Shown here: piece by piece, positions 1 to 15,002 of the stretch
Position numbering within the stretch: the first letter of the stretch is position 1
Layout of the letters: each line of letters begins with the position of its first letter
Origin: Prunella strophiata
Lineage: Eukaryota > Chordata > Aves > Passeriformes > Prunellidae
Assembly (NCBI GenBank): GCA_036583965.1
Contig: JAZBQD010000006.1
Location: forward strand, 552,496 to 616,495
Length of the DNA stretch: 64,000 nt
Direction: 5' to 3'
Translations under genes and position numbers: made by a program
The notes under the pieces: model-generated
The model's database searches: none
What the model was told of the DNA's origin: nothing
The model's input: only the letters and a program-made list of their open reading frames with translations

Positions 1-2258
1 GACAACCAAAAGAGCCTCTAAATGGATGAGCAGTGCTCGGTTATTGCAGTAAGAAACTTGTTCAATGGCACAGAGGATCCAGAACTGAGGATAGGGGAAG
101 GGTTTAACCCAGCCTCCTGTTTGAACAGCCTGGAGAGGGGCTGGGAAGAATCCCAGGACTGCATTCAAGTGACAGAGCTCCAGAGCCAGGCTGGGAGAGG
201 CTGATGAGACATTCCCTGGCCTGAGGGAGAAAATGTGTTTATGGAGGGCTCTTCCAGGGCAGCAGAAGGGAAGAGAGTTACAAGACACGCTGTTATTAAG
301 GAAGGGGAATCAGACAAAGTGCAGGTTACCGCCCCATGGTCACCTCAACCCGCGGAGCTGTGTGTGCTTGTAAGAGCCTGGCACTGAAATGCCCTGAGCA
401 GGAAAGGCTTCAATATCTTCTGGTGACACCATCCCACCTAACAGGGGGCAAAAGCATTTCTGACTGCTTCAGCAATCACTGGATCAGATATCAAGGTATA
501 TTCTCCCACAGGAGGCTGGGCTGGCACAGAGCCTGCCTTGGGACTTTGCTGTTCCCAGCATCCAGCCAGGACATCGGCTCCTGCCTAAGGAGTGCAAAGA
601 AGCAGCACTGGTGGCCAAGATGGCCTGGCCCATGCCAAGTGTCCCTGAGCCCAGAAACAGCCCCAGCACAGCTGAACACGGGGGGACCCCTCAGCCTCGG
701 CTCCAGGGCTCTGAAGCCCCGCAGATTTGCACTTCCCACCTGCAGCAGGAGGGTGGGAGGCCGCCACTGAGCCTGCACTCAAGGCAACGCAGCAGCAGCA
801 GCCAGGGCTCCAGAGTGGGGCAAGCCCCTGGGCCTGCCCACAGATCCTCTGCTGAAATCCTCTGCCTGGCCACCCTCCTTTGGCATCTCCAGCCACTGGG
901 GCCAATCCTTGCTGCCACTGCTGCAGCTTCAGTGCTTTCTGGGCCTGCACTCGCCACAGCTGCTGGGGAAGACAACGGGAGAATTCCACTCTGGCTCTCA
1001 GTTACACTCACACACTGCGCTGCTTGCGATTGGATTGCTGGAAAATATACCATATAATATGTGTTAATTTTTTTTAAATCTTATTTCTCTACTCAGGCTT
1101 GATTTGCCTTTGCCTTGGGGAAAGAAATTTTAAAGGTTTCTTTTAAGGGATGTTTTACCACTCAACAGAGATGAGTTTAACATCTCAGTAGACTGGGAGT
1201 AGCCCAAAAGATGCCCACAAAGATAACGACCAGCAACAAAACATCAATGCCCAGCAGCAAACAGCAACAGCTACCCCAGACACTGCCCGCAGCAGAGTTG
1301 GAGACACCTGGCCAGGAAAAGGCTGAGAAGGAAATCCAGGAGTTCGAACCTAATTAACATCAGAGGGGAAGAAATTCGGTCCAATAGGAAACCAAATACT
1401 AAAAACTACACAACTTGGAAGCAATGAACATTAAACCAATGGATTTAGATTGGTTCAGACTGTACAAAGTTTAGGAAAAATCTAGTAAAACCCAGGTGTC
1501 ATGGAACGATTTTCTCTGCACACCGGGGCTATGTGTGGATGAAATTATTTCTGTTGCACATTCTGGCCAGAATCAAGTAATGCCTTGATTCTCTAACACT
1601 AAACATTTTGGTGAAGTTTTTCTTTTTCCTGCAGTTTCAGTGTGAAGTTTATAGCATTAGAACACTTTTTGTAATAATCCTACTTCTATATTGTAGGTTT
1701 GGGTCAGGGAAATGAGAATGAGTTTTTACTCCGAGGAGTAGAGAAAACTTAATTGCCTTGGAATTTTTTTGTTTATGTTTGCGTGTGGCTCTTACAGATA
1801 AAAAATTTTGGTATGGGTTTTTCGACGTTCACCTTTAGGCTGCATTTTGCAAAACTAGGATAGATTTATAGGTGACCCTTGAACTCATAAACAGTAAATA
1901 GATGATGTTAACAACAACAACAAAAAAAAGCATCAGTTTGTGGGGGGGGCTACCTGTGAGTCACCTGATAACTGCTCTGGAAGAGAAGCTTCATTCCAGC
2001 AGTGTGGAAAGGAGCTTCAGAAATGCAAATTAACACTGCTGGGGCAAAGTGTGGACAACGTGACAATGTTCCTGGGTCTCTTGCCTGGGGGAGGAATTGG
2101 GCTGATCCCCTCTGCCCCTCACCCTGCTTGCACAGATGGAATTTGCACAGCTAAAGGCAGAGCCTGTGGTGAGGACGTCTGACTCTGTAACAGAAATTGG
2201 GTGAAGCTGCAAAGGAAAACAGCAAATAGAGAATGTTGTGAAAACTTCACTAAAATAA
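1..2258. other. Unannotated left flank
   Basis: I see no gene that I can support here. Open frames on both strands are short, overlap one another and show no family signature. The segment around 1330-1640 has an LTR-like look: a degenerate poly(A) signal at about 1571 followed by a short U5-like tail. I could not find both ends or a target-site duplication. An A-rich patch lies at 1912-1929. Confidence 0.5.
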
Positions 2259-3690
<1,432 letters not shown>

Positions 3691-3699
3691 AATGAGGTC

Positions 3700-4170
3700 A
3701 TTGAGAATAATCTCAAAACTAAAGAGGACCCAGGAGGTAAAAGAAAAAAATTAAGTGAGTGAATCTGTTTGAAAATAGGGCCAGGGACTTGTAAATAAGG
3801 AAGTACCGGGAGAAACCATAAGTTTCAATAAATGTTACAAATTGACACGGACAGCTCCTCAAAGTCCCGCTAAATTCCTGAACTTCCAGAATAACAAAGA
3901 CTTAACAGAGCCATGAATATCGGATGTTATACAAAGGTGGGGGTGCATATTAACGAGGACATGCAGCAGGCGCATCATCGGGAAGTCTGAACCTTCCAAG
4001 TACCTCAGCCAGTGGGCAAAGGGAGAGGGAGATGCGGCCGGGAAAATGAGGATAAAAAGGAGGCTGCGTACTACAGCAAAGGGAGAGACCGCACGGCAAA
4101 TGCCCCACGGCCTCTCCCTCGGCTCCGCAATAAAGTCACTTTTACAGGACTCCTCTGTCTCCTCTGGGCA
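3700..4170 (+). mobile_element. Probable ERV LTR (approximate ends)
   Basis: This stretch has LTR-like order: an AT-rich U3-like part, a TATA-like ataaaaagg near 4050, a poly(A) signal (aataaa) at about 4128, and a short U5-like tail ending near 4172. Its first part (about 3755-3960) matches, in reverse orientation, the segment near 33330-33560, so it is dispersed. I could not define a target-site duplication, so the ends are approximate. Confidence 0.4.
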
Positions 4171-4472
4171 CAGAAACCTGCGGCCACGTGAATGTCCCCA
4201 CACAGCCCCGGGCACGGGGCAGCCGCCTCTGTCCTAGCCACGGGAACCGGGCCGAGCCAGCGCTGCTCCGGCAGCGGCTCCTGCCCCGGCAGCGGCGGGA
4301 AGGAGACCGCGGGCAGCCGCTCCCGCAGCGCCCTCAGGCCAGGGCCAACACGGGCCGGACACGGCACAAGGAACCCGCCGCAGCCCCCTGCCGCCCCCTC
4401 CGCCCGCAGCGAGCCCCGAGCCCCCGCACAACCCAGCGCGGCTCCCACCTGCGCTGCGGCCGCCTCCGAGCT
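4171..4472. other. CpG-rich stretch before the CCG array
   Basis: GC-rich, CpG-dense DNA resembling a CpG island or first-exon region. No start codon with a recognisable product is visible. It runs straight into the CCG array. Confidence 0.45.
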
Positions 4473-6624
<2,152 letters not shown>

Positions 6625-6722
6625 GGCAGCCCCACGGCCCCCACGGCAGCTCCAAGGCTCCTCCAGCCGGGATGGAACGTGGCAGGGCGAGCAGGGGAAG
6701 GGACGGGCTGCCGGCGCCAGGG

Positions 6723-6990
6723 GAACACGAAGGACACTGGGGGCACTTCACAAGCATTTATTGCAAAAGATAAAATCATAAGAAAAGCAATAGCAACAGC
6801 AACAGTGTCACCATAACACATGGCCACACGAGGCATGTCCCATTGGAGTGCGGTGATGCTGACCAGGCACCCACCAAAGCTGCTCTCTCACTGCCCTCCA
6901 CGGCCCAACAGAGGAGATAAAATTTAACCAGGGATTCAGGAGTCAAGGAGCTAAGGACCAGGAGTGTTTCCTCATCAAACACCGTCACTC
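6723..6990 (-). repeat. Dispersed repeat, inverted copy flanking kinase copy 1
   Basis: Read on the minus strand this contains a poly(A)-type caataaatgc and a conserved tail shared with 20699-20990 (same orientation) and 46881-47160 (opposite orientation). The same family lies downstream of the zinc-finger genes. It looks like a retroelement or LTR-derived dispersed repeat. Family name not assigned. Confidence 0.6.
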
Positions 6991-7036
6991 TTTCTGCTCC
7001 TGCTCCTTCTCTTCCTGCTCCTCCTTTTCCTCTCTC

Positions 7037-8758
7037 CCTCCTCCTCCTCCTCCTCCTCCTCCTCCTCCTCCTCCTCCTCCTCCTCCTCCTCCTCCTCCTC
7101 CTCCTCCTCCTCCTCCTCCTCCTCCTCCTCCTCCTCCTCCTCCTCCTCCTCCTCCTCCTCCTCCTCCTCCTCCTCCTCCTCCTCCTCCTCCTCCTCCTCC
7201 TCCTCCTCCTCCTCCTCCTCCTCCTCCTCCTCCTCCTCCTCCTCCTCCTCCTCCTCCTCCTCCTCCTCCTCCTCCTCCTCCTCCTCCTCCTCCTCCTCCT
7301 CCTCCTCCTCCTCCTCCTCCTCCTCCTCCTCCTCCTCCTCCTCCTCCTCCTCCTCCTCCTCCTCCTCCTCCTCCTCCTCCTCCTCCTCCTCCTCCTCCTC
7401 CTCCTCCTCCTCCTCCTCCTCCTCCTCCTCCTCCTCCTCCTCCTCCTCCTCCTCCTCCTCCTCCTCCTCCTCCTCCTCCTCCTCCTCCTCCTCCTCCTCC
7501 TCCTCCTCCTCCTCCTCCTCCTCCTCCTCCTCCTCCTCCTCCTCCTCCTCCTCCTCCTCCTCCTCCTCCTCCTCCTCCTCCTCCTCCTCCTCCTCCTCCT
7601 CCTCCTCCTCCTCCTCCTCCTCCTCCTCCTCCTCCTCCTCCTCCTCCTCCTCCTCCTCCTCCTCCTCCTCCTCCTCCTCCTCCTCCTCCTCCTCCTCCTC
7701 CTCCTCCTCCTCCTCCTCCTCCTCCTCCTCCTCCTCCTCCTCCTCCTCCTCCTCCTCCTCCTCCTCCTCCTCCTCCTCCTCCTCCTCCTCCTCCTCCTCC
7801 TCCTCCTCCTCCTCCTCCTCCTCCTCCTCCTCCTCCTCCTCCTCCTCCTCCTCCTCCTCCTCCTCCTCCTCCTCCTCCTCCTCCTCCTCCTCCTCCTCCT
7901 CCTCCTCCTCCTCCTCCTCCTCCTCCTCCTCCTCCTCCTCCTCCTCCTCCTCCTCCTCCTCCTCCTCCTCCTCCTCCTCCTCCTCCTCCTCCTCCTCCTC
8001 CTCCTCCTCCTCCTCCTCCTCCTCCTCCTCCTCCTCCTCCTCCTCCTCCTCCTCCTCCTCCTCCTCCTCCTCCTCCTCCTCCTCCTCCTCCTCCTCCTCC
8101 TCCTCCTCCTCCTCCTCCTCCTCCTCCTCCTCCTCCTCCTCCTCCTCCTCCTCCTCCTCCTCCTCCTCCTCCTCCTCCTCCTCCTCCTCCTCCTCCTCCT
8201 CCTCCTCCTCCTCCTCCTCCTCCTCCTCCTCCTCCTCCTCCTCCTCCTCCTCCTCCTCCTCCTCCTCCTCCTCCTCCTCCTCCTCCTCCTCCTCCTCCTC
8301 CTCCTCCTCCTCCTCCTCCTCCTCCTCCTCCTCCTCCTCCTCCTCCTCCTCCTCCTCCTCCTCCTCCTCCTCCTCCTCCTCCTCCTCCTCCTCCTCCTCC
8401 TCCTCCTCCTCCTCCTCCTCCTCCTCCTCCTCCTCCTCCTCCTCCTCCTCCTCCTCCTCCTCCTCCTCCTCCTCCTCCTCCTCCTCCTCCTCCTCCTCCT
8501 CCTCCTCCTCCTCCTCCTCCTCCTCCTCCTCCTCCTCCTCCTCCTCCTCCTCCTCCTCCTCCTCCTCCTCCTCCTCCTCCTCCTCCTCCTCCTCCTCCTC
8601 CTCCTCCTCCTCCTCCTCCTCCTCCTCCTCCTCCTCCTCCTCCTCCTCCTCCTCCTCCTCCTCCTCCTCCTCCTCCTCCTCCTCCTCCTCCTCCTCCTCC
8701 TCCTCCTCCTCCTCCTCCTCCTCCTCCTCCTCCTCCTCCTCCTCCTCCTCCTCCTCCT
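7037..8758. repeat. (CCT)n perfect trinucleotide array, about 574 units
   Basis: A 1.72-kb uninterrupted CCT array. In the paralogous position of kinase copy 2 (about 21015-21035) there are only about five CCT units, followed by roughly 65 bases of unique sequence that are absent here. The serine-rich 603-residue frame across it is spurious. Confidence 0.95.
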
Positions 8759-9206
8759 GCTGTTTGGAGAACTAGAACAAAGATCCCAGATGGAACAAGG
8801 CTTGCTGCTTTCAGTCAGAAGTATCAGTGACTAAAGGTCATGTTTCCTTTGGTTTAGGTGCCATCCTTGTTCCTCCTCAGTGTTCAGGCTGGGCTATGGG
8901 GTGTCCTTGTTTGCTGCATTTTTGGAGTTCCTCTTGGATGCTTTGGGCAATAGGCTGTACCCTGAGAGGGTTCTTTGTGCTCCTTTGTGACACAGGAGAA
9001 ACCTTCCAGGCGGTTTCTGTGTGAGCTGCTGCTGTGATGTCACAGGAACGCCTGCCACGTCCCCGTGGTGTTCCCGTTGCTGTGGGACACGGAGGCCTCA
9101 GTGTCCAGAGTGGCTCTGGGCGCCTGCTCGTTGCTGGAGGATCCTCCTGCCCGAGGCATTCTCAGCAGCCAGCCCAGCCCTGACGGGTGTCCTTCTGTGC
9201 TTGCAG
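8759..9206 (+). other. 5' region of kinase copy 1
   Basis: This segment is collinear with 21093-21536 in copy 2. It should hold the promoter or 5' untranslated region of the kinase gene. No TATA box or clear first exon could be fixed. An open frame starts at 9065 and runs in phase into the first recognised exon, so an upstream start is possible. Confidence 0.4.
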
Positions 9207-9320
9207 GGCTACAGGCTGCAGACGTGTGCAGCGCAGCCAAAATGATCCAGCACATGGTTGCTGCAGTTTGCACTCTGTACTCTGTGGCTTATTCAGGGTA
9301 TTTTTTAACCCACTTGGCAC
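9207..9320 (+). CDS. Kinase copy 1 exon: hydrophobic N-terminal segment
   Basis: The exon lies between ttgcag and gtaagt. From Met 9242 it encodes about 26 residues, most of which form a hydrophobic stretch (core AAVCTLYSVAYSGYFL) that could span a membrane. It ends in phase 1. A signal-anchor role is inferred, and nothing equivalent is known in canonical PAK1-3. Confidence 0.55.
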
Positions 9321-9785
9321 GTAAGTTGAGGTTTTCCCTCGGTGCAGCATCGGTGGCTTTGGGCTTGCTGTGTGCTTTCTGTTCTTCCTCTGGACCTGAG
9401 CTGACTTTGTAACCAAATTGCCATGAAGAAGACACCATTGCTTTGGGAGAGCTCTTGCCAGCAGCTGCAGCTGAAAAAGGGGGTGTCTGAAGCCAGTGGG
9501 GCGTGCACAGCATTTGCAATGAGCCCTGGGGGGTTCTGTTCCCTCAAGTGGGGAGTCTGTGGCAGCAGAGTCTGGAACTGCCTCCGTTTGCTGGTCTGGC
9601 CAAGAACTGACCCAGCCCAGTATTGTGTGCTGTTCTCTTGCTTGCTGTGTGAAGGGACTGTGGCTCCTGGAGGGGTGCTGTGACAGCAAAATGCTCTCTC
9701 GGGGTTGCCTTGCTGCGTGGCATTTCCCACCACAGGCAGTTTTTCTCCTAACAGCATCTGGTTCATGTTCCCCCTCCTGTTGCAG

Positions 9786-9823
9786 GGCACCTCATGCGTG
9801 GATCCCGAGCAGCTCCTCCTTCG
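9786..9823 (+). CDS. Kinase copy 1 exon: short linker
   Basis: A 38-base exon between tgcag and gtgagt. It joins in phase after the hydrophobic exon and encodes about 12 residues (HLMRGSRAAPPS), followed in phase 0 by the acidic exon. It is identical in position and sequence in copy 2 (22116-22153). Confidence 0.55.
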
Positions 9824-10217
9824 GTGAGTGGGAAAGGAACCTTTGGTGTTTGGAATTGTGTAGCAAGTTGTGAGCTCAGCATGTGGCAGCCAAATGCCAG
9901 CCTAGGACAGTGAAGGAAAGTTCCTGTCAGTGTCTTTGCAGCAGCAAAGGGATCCCCAGCAGTTTTCTCCTTTGCTGCTGAAGAGCTTTTGAAGAGCTGC
10001 AGGTCTGGCTTTGCAGGCAGAGGATTGCTTGCTGGCTTTAGCCATGGTGGAATATCAAATTCCCAACATTAAGTGGCAATGTGGACTTTAGCCCATTGTT
10101 AGTTTGAACAGCTCCAAACCCAATTTCTGCTTAGTGCAGCTGGATGTGCAGCTGAGGATAAATAAGGTGATAACGGAGATAGAACTTCCCATCCCTCATG
10201 CTGCCGTCTGTCCACAG

Positions 10218-10902
10218 GGCACAAAAGCAGCACCAGCACCTCCTCTGGCTCCCTGTGCTTCCAAAGAGGAGGCCAAAGAGGAGGAAGACAGCAGTGAGCT
10301 TCCCGCTGTTCTGGGGGATGATGGGGAACTTCCCTCAGTGCCAGGAGATGACAGTGAACTTCCCGCTGTCCTGGGAGACGAGGGCGAACATCCCACGGTG
10401 TGGGAATACAACGGCGAGGCTCCCGCGGTGTGGGACAAGGACAGTGGACATCTCCCGGCATGGGATGAGGACAGTGGACATCCCCTGGTGTGGGACCAGA
10501 ATGGCCAAGCTCCCATGGTGTGGGATGAGGACAGTGGACATCTCCCAGCATGGGATGAGAACACTGGACATCCTGTGGCTTGGGAAGAGGAGGGTGAACA
10601 TCTCCCAGTATGGGAAATGGACAGTGAACATCCCCTGGCTTGGAAAGATGATGGCAAGCCTGCAGAAAATTGGGAAGAGGATGGAGAACCTGCAGCGTTT
10701 TGGGAACAGGACAGGGAACCTCCAGCATTTTGGGAAGAGGATGGAGAACCTGCAGTGTTTTGGGAAGAGGATGGAGAACCTCCCTCTGCTTGGGAAGAGG
10801 ACACTGAAGCTCCCTCCGCTCTGGGATCCTGGGCTGAACATTCTGACAGCAGCACAGCCCTGCAGCCAGAGGGGAGCGAGGAGTGGTGCCTGATGCAGCT
10901 GA
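10218..10902 (+). CDS. Kinase copy 1 exon: acidic tryptophan decapeptide repeats
   Basis: A 685-base exon between tccacag and gtacgt, entered in phase 0 and left in phase 1. After an [12 protein letters not shown] acidic lead, positions 10296-10823 encode 17 full and one partial ten-residue repeats. Examples are [30 protein letters not shown] and EPAAFWEQDR. The consensus is x-x-P-x-x-W-[DE]-[DE]-D-[GS]. The units differ from one another, as expected for an old repeat under some constraint. The region is very acidic and probably unstructured, with regularly spaced Trp. Function unknown. Confidence 0.65.
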
Positions 10903-11128
10903 GTACGTCTGCTCTGTTCCTGTGTGCCTGAGCAGGGTGCTGTGTGTGTGTCTGGGCATCAGCTGCACCCAGTGATGCTCTGCAGCTGAATGTCACAGAG
11001 CCATTTATTGTCCTTCCCCAGCTGAGACCAAGGGGCTCACGGCCCCAGGGAGTGGGGCTGCCTTCTGGCTCTGCTGCAAGGTGGGCTCTCACTCTGGCAG
11101 GGAGCGTCTTCCACGTGGTTTCTTTCAG

Positions 11129-11192
11129 GGAACACCGTCAGCGTGGAGGAGCCTGCCGAGAAATACCTGGAAGTGGAGCAGATTGGCCAAGG
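11129..11192 (+). CDS. Kinase copy 1 exon: start of kinase domain
   Basis: A 64-base exon between tttcag and gtaagt encoding NTVSVEEPAEKYLEVEQIGQ plus two bases of Gly. This matches the start of the PAK kinase domain up to the IGQG of the glycine loop. Kinase copy 2 lacks it. Confidence 0.75.
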
Positions 11193-12027
11193 GTAAGTGC
11201 AGGGCAGTTACTTCTGCACAAGCAGGCCCAGGTATTGTGCTGCTGCAGGATCAAGGGAGAAGTCAGGAGAGCTCCAAACACCTTCAGACACTGGGGTACC
11301 ATCCTGCTGTCTCTCTATCAGTGCTGATCAGAATTGATAAGTGTGGTCAGAAGGCACTGTCCAAGGCCCCTGAGGCTGGCAGTGTCCTGCCTGCAGCAAG
11401 GAGCAGGACCTGGAAGATCTTCTGTCCCTGGAATTGGATTGTCTAAAAGAGCAACTCACCATCTGGTGACTGTCAGAAAACACTTCTCAAGAAGATTTCT
11501 TTCAAATATTTGGCTTCAAAAAATATCCACCAGTCAGGATTATCAACCTAATAGTTTAGAAACAGAAACCAGAGATGAACTAATAAGCGCTCTATTCTAG
11601 CACAGGTAGCAGACCCCACACATTCAGTAACACACACAGAGCTGATGCACTCTGGGGGAAAATGCATCGCCTGCCTGATGGCAGGGCCCTTGTGGATCCT
11701 GCAGGTCTTAGGCAGGACATGGAAAAGGATGAGATGCATTCTTTTCCAATTCTTTAGACACCCATTTCTCACCCTAGATTTTCAGCTGAAGCAATTCAGT
11801 GTGGACATTTGGGATTTGCTCCAGCCCAATTCCTTTGTGTTGGGTCTCAGTTTTCTCTTGCACACCTTGCATGGCAGAGGGCTGGTGGCTGCTGCGCTGT
11901 TGTTTGAAGGGTTGATGCACCCAGGTGTCTGTGAACGCTGCAGGCAGCAGAGATCTCCTGTCTGGGCTGGCTTTCACTCCCAGGGCCTAAAGCGCTGCTT
12001 CTTTCTTCTCTGCTCTTTTGTCTCCAG

Positions 12028-12077
12028 GGCTTTTGGAACCAGTCTATAAAGGACTCGACAGGGCCACTGGAGGACAG
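12028..12077 (+). CDS. Kinase copy 1 exon: glycine loop, +1 frameshift
   Basis: The exon lies between tctccag and gtcagt. PAK kinases need 49 bases here, one to complete Gly and 48 for sixteen residues. This exon has 50. Translation gives AFGT in one frame, then VYKGLDRATGGQ only after skipping one base near 12039-12042. Read straight through, it meets a TAA. A real lesion or a base-calling error would look the same. Confidence 0.75.
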
Positions 12078-12198
12078 GTCAGTGTCAGCACGCCCAGCAC
12101 GTCTGGCAGCTCTCCAGGGCTTTCCCCTCTGCTGGCAGCTGTGGCTGTGGCCTCCTGCCACAGACTCCTCCAGTTCAAGGTCTGCAATGTCCCTTCAG

Positions 12199-12308
12199 GT
12201 GGCCATAAAGAAAATGAGTCTCAGAGGGCAGAACAGGGAACGAGCTGTCAATGAGATCCTGGTCCTGAAGGACATGAAGAACCCCAAGATTGTCAACTCT
12301 TTGGACAG
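12199..12308 (+). CDS. Kinase copy 1 exon: VAIK and alpha-C (first copy)
   Basis: A 110-base exon between cttcag and gtgagt. It encodes VAIKKMSLRGQNRERAVNEI and onward to NPKIVNSLD. The Lys at 12208-12210 is the ATP-anchoring lysine and the Glu of NEI is its alpha-C partner. It starts in phase 0 and ends in phase 2. A second identical copy lies at 13117-13226. Confidence 0.8.
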
Positions 12309-12487
12309 GTGAGTGCTTCAGGTCTTCTCCTGTGCACGGGCCCTGTGTTAACCTTTCCTGGCATCCATAGCCTGTAGCCTGCTTTGAAAATGCCTGACCC
12401 AGCCATATCTCCCCAAAGCAACAGCCTGGCAGTTTTTCCATCCTGCCTTTCATCTTCAAAGGCTACCTCAAGGCCTAATTAGGGAGA

Positions 12488-12640
12488 GATCCTGCTTGGG
12501 CTTCCCATGGCTTGGGCACAATGGTCCTTCCAAACAGGGCGTGAGAACAGGAGTGGCTCCATGCTCAGGGCTTTGTTTCTCTGTTGTTTTTATGAGCTGG
12601 AGAAGAAGGAGCCTCTGCAGTGAACGGCCTTGCCAGCATC
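12488..12640 (+). repeat. Displaced intron fragment inside kinase copy 1
   Basis: This block repeats the intron sequence that normally follows the MEYMDGG exon (14092-14250). It is joined here directly to the intron after the first VAIK exon, so the MEYMDGG exon is missing from this first module. At about 12636 it runs into sequence that lies upstream of the second VAIK exon. It is the seam of a rearrangement. Confidence 0.7.
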
Positions 12641-13116
12641 ACTGAGCAATGGATGTGTGTGTTTGCTTTGTTGTGCAATCCCAACCAGAGCAGTTGCATC
12701 TGAAATCATGACCAAATCCCATAGAATTGCTAAAGGGTTCCTGGCTGTTCTGCTCTGTTGTCACAGAACCAGATATACGTCCTGCTTGCAAAATGTGTTT
12801 GAACAATAATAAGAGTGTTGAGGCCATTTGAGAAGACTGTAGGTGTAGAGAATATTGTTAGATTTTTGAGGCTGACAGCTGAGGCACCATTTCTGCAGAG
12901 GCCTTACAAGGCCAAATGTCTCTGGCCATGTGTCCTGTAAGCAGCCCCAGCGAGCAGAGCAATGGGCTGTGGGAATGGCACTTGCTGAGCTCTGGTGTCC
13001 CATCCCAAGGCAGTTTGGCACAGCCTGGCTCTGTCGCTCCAAAAAGACTCGCTCTGTGTTTGCTGTGGCCTCCTGCCACAGACTCCTCCAGTTCAAGGTC
13101 TGCAATGTCCCTTCAG

Positions 13117-13226
13117 GTGGCCATAAAGAAAATGAGTCTCAGAGGGCAGAACAGGGAACGAGCTGTCAATGAGATCCTGGTCCTGAAGGACATGAAGAAC
13201 CCCAAGATTGTCAACTCTTTGGACAG
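13117..13226 (+). CDS. Kinase copy 1 exon: VAIK and alpha-C (second copy)
   Basis: Identical in its 110 bases to 12199-12308, with the same splice borders and flanks. This copy is followed by the full downstream set of kinase exons. Since 110 is not a multiple of three, only one of the two VAIK exons can be used in a productive transcript. Confidence 0.75.
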
Positions 13227-13972
13227 GTGAGTGCTTCAGGTCTTCTCCTGTGCACGGGCCCTGTGTTAACCTTTCCTGGCATCCATAGCCTGTAGCCTGC
13301 TTTGAAAATGCCTGACCCAGCCATATCTCCCCAAAGCAACAGCCTGGCAGTTCACTCCCTCCCTCCATGTGCTTTTCTTGCTTTGGTTTGGTTTTTCCTT
13401 CATTTTGACCCCATTTGCTTGTGTCTTACAACAAGTGCTGATAAACCACAGAAGAATTTATTTCCCTTGGCTTCCTTCCTCCCAACTCTTTTCTATTGCG
13501 AAAGATGTCAGGAAGACCAGGTTCTTGTTTCCAGAAGTACCTCATTTGCCCATTTTTCACTGGCCTTGCCTGTTTCTGAAGGGACTTTCAGAAAGCTTTT
13601 CTGACCACTTTTGTCCCACATACGGCACGGCCTCTTCCCCTGGATAACCCTGGGAGTTGTGTTGCCTTCTTCTGGAGGGAATGGTGGAACTGATGAGTTC
13701 AGAAGCTGAACCAGCTGGGTGCAAGTGTTGTGGTTCCACATTGATCTGGGCTGCATTGTTCACCTGCTTGCCATCTAAGGCCTCTCCTTTTCACAGATGT
13801 CTCCTTCTCCTTTAGACTGTATAGATTCTAAGGACTGTGCAGCCTGGCAGGAATGTCTCTCCATCTGATTCTGTCCTCATTGACAAGTGACCTGGAAACA
13901 AAACTCCACTCCAGCCTTTTCCATGGGGAAATTGGGCACATTCATCTCCATGCCATTGCTTTCCTCTTCCAG

Positions 13973-14090
13973 CTTCCTTGTTGATGGAGATCTCTGGCTG
14001 GTGATGGAATACATGGATGGAGGAACTTTGCAGGACATTGTCAGACAGACACGCATGGCTGAAGGAGAGATGGCAGCTGTCAGTCGGGAG
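13973..14090 (+). CDS. Kinase copy 1 exon: hinge region
   Basis: A 118-base exon between cttccag and gtgagg. It encodes FLVDGDLWLVMEYMDGGTLQ and continues to EGEMAAVSRE. This is the PAK hinge and alpha-D/E region (canonical WVVMEYLAGG). Phase 2 in, phase 0 out. Confidence 0.8.
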
Positions 14091-14484
14091 GTGAGGGATC
14101 CTGCTTGGGCTTCCCATGGCTTGGGCACAATGGTCCTTCCAAACAGGGCGTGAGAACAGGAGGGGCTCCATGCTCAGGGCTTTGTTTCTCTGTTGTTTTT
14201 ATGAGCTGGAGAAGAAGGAGCCTCTGCAGTGAACGGCCTTGCCAGCATCATTGCACTTCTACTCTGTTCTCATTCTCTTTCCTGCTGTTGTGGTACTCTC
14301 TGTGTGTTTTGGATTTGATTTGCTGTTCTCAGCTTTGCCTTGAACTGCTTGCCTGGAGCTTGTCTGCACTGCACTCCTGGCCTGTCACAGCAAAGTTGCT
14401 GCTGGCAGAATTCTAAACTGTCCTTTCTTGTGTGATACATTGAGGCCATTGGTTTTTGCCCTTGTGTTTCTTGTTCTCTCTCAG

Positions 14485-14584
14485 TGTCTGCAGGGCCTGG
14501 ATTTCCTCCATTCCAAGCGGGTGATCCACAGAGATCTGAAGAGCTCCAACATCCTTCTGGGAATGGACGGCTCTGTCAGGCTGG
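14485..14584 (+). CDS. Kinase copy 1 exon: catalytic loop HRD
   Basis: A 100-base exon between ctctcag and gtgggt. It encodes [20 protein letters not shown] and [13 protein letters not shown]. The catalytic Asp is in HRDLKSSN, a complete active-site motif. Identical in copy 2. Confidence 0.85.
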
Positions 14585-15002
14585 GTGGGTGTTCCTGGCC
14601 AGGCACGGCGCTCCCGGGGTGCGGCTGTGGGGCTGCTTCCCAGAGACAGCCAGAGCCCCACAAGGGCTGCTGGGGGCACTGCCCGGCCCCTGCTGCCAGC
14701 TGAGAGCGGCTGCCCGTGCACAGAGCTCAGGAGAGGAGCAGGGTGTCAGGAGTGGCTTTGCTCTGGCTGTGGCCCTTCCAGAGGGGCAGGAGTTGGGATC
14801 TAAAGCTTCAAGGGAATCAGTAAAAGCCACTGCATGAAAGCTGAGGGTTTCTTGAAGGGTCCAGTTCCATCTTTCCTTGGCTACAGCCCTGAGGACTTTT
14901 CCAGCTGACTTCACTACTGCATTCTCAGACTGAGCGTGGGGAATCTTTGTGCTTGGTTTCCTCATTGCAGCTGCCTTTGACAGTGTTTGTTTCTGTCCTC
15001 AG

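Noticed and set aside
6964..8775. 603-residue poly-Ser protein
   Set aside because: Translation of the CCT array; the paralogous site has no such frame.
9786..11192. A CRIB/PBD Rac-binding domain in the kinase N-terminus
   Set aside because: I looked for the ISxPxxFxHxxHVG pattern in all frames upstream of the kinase domain and saw none.
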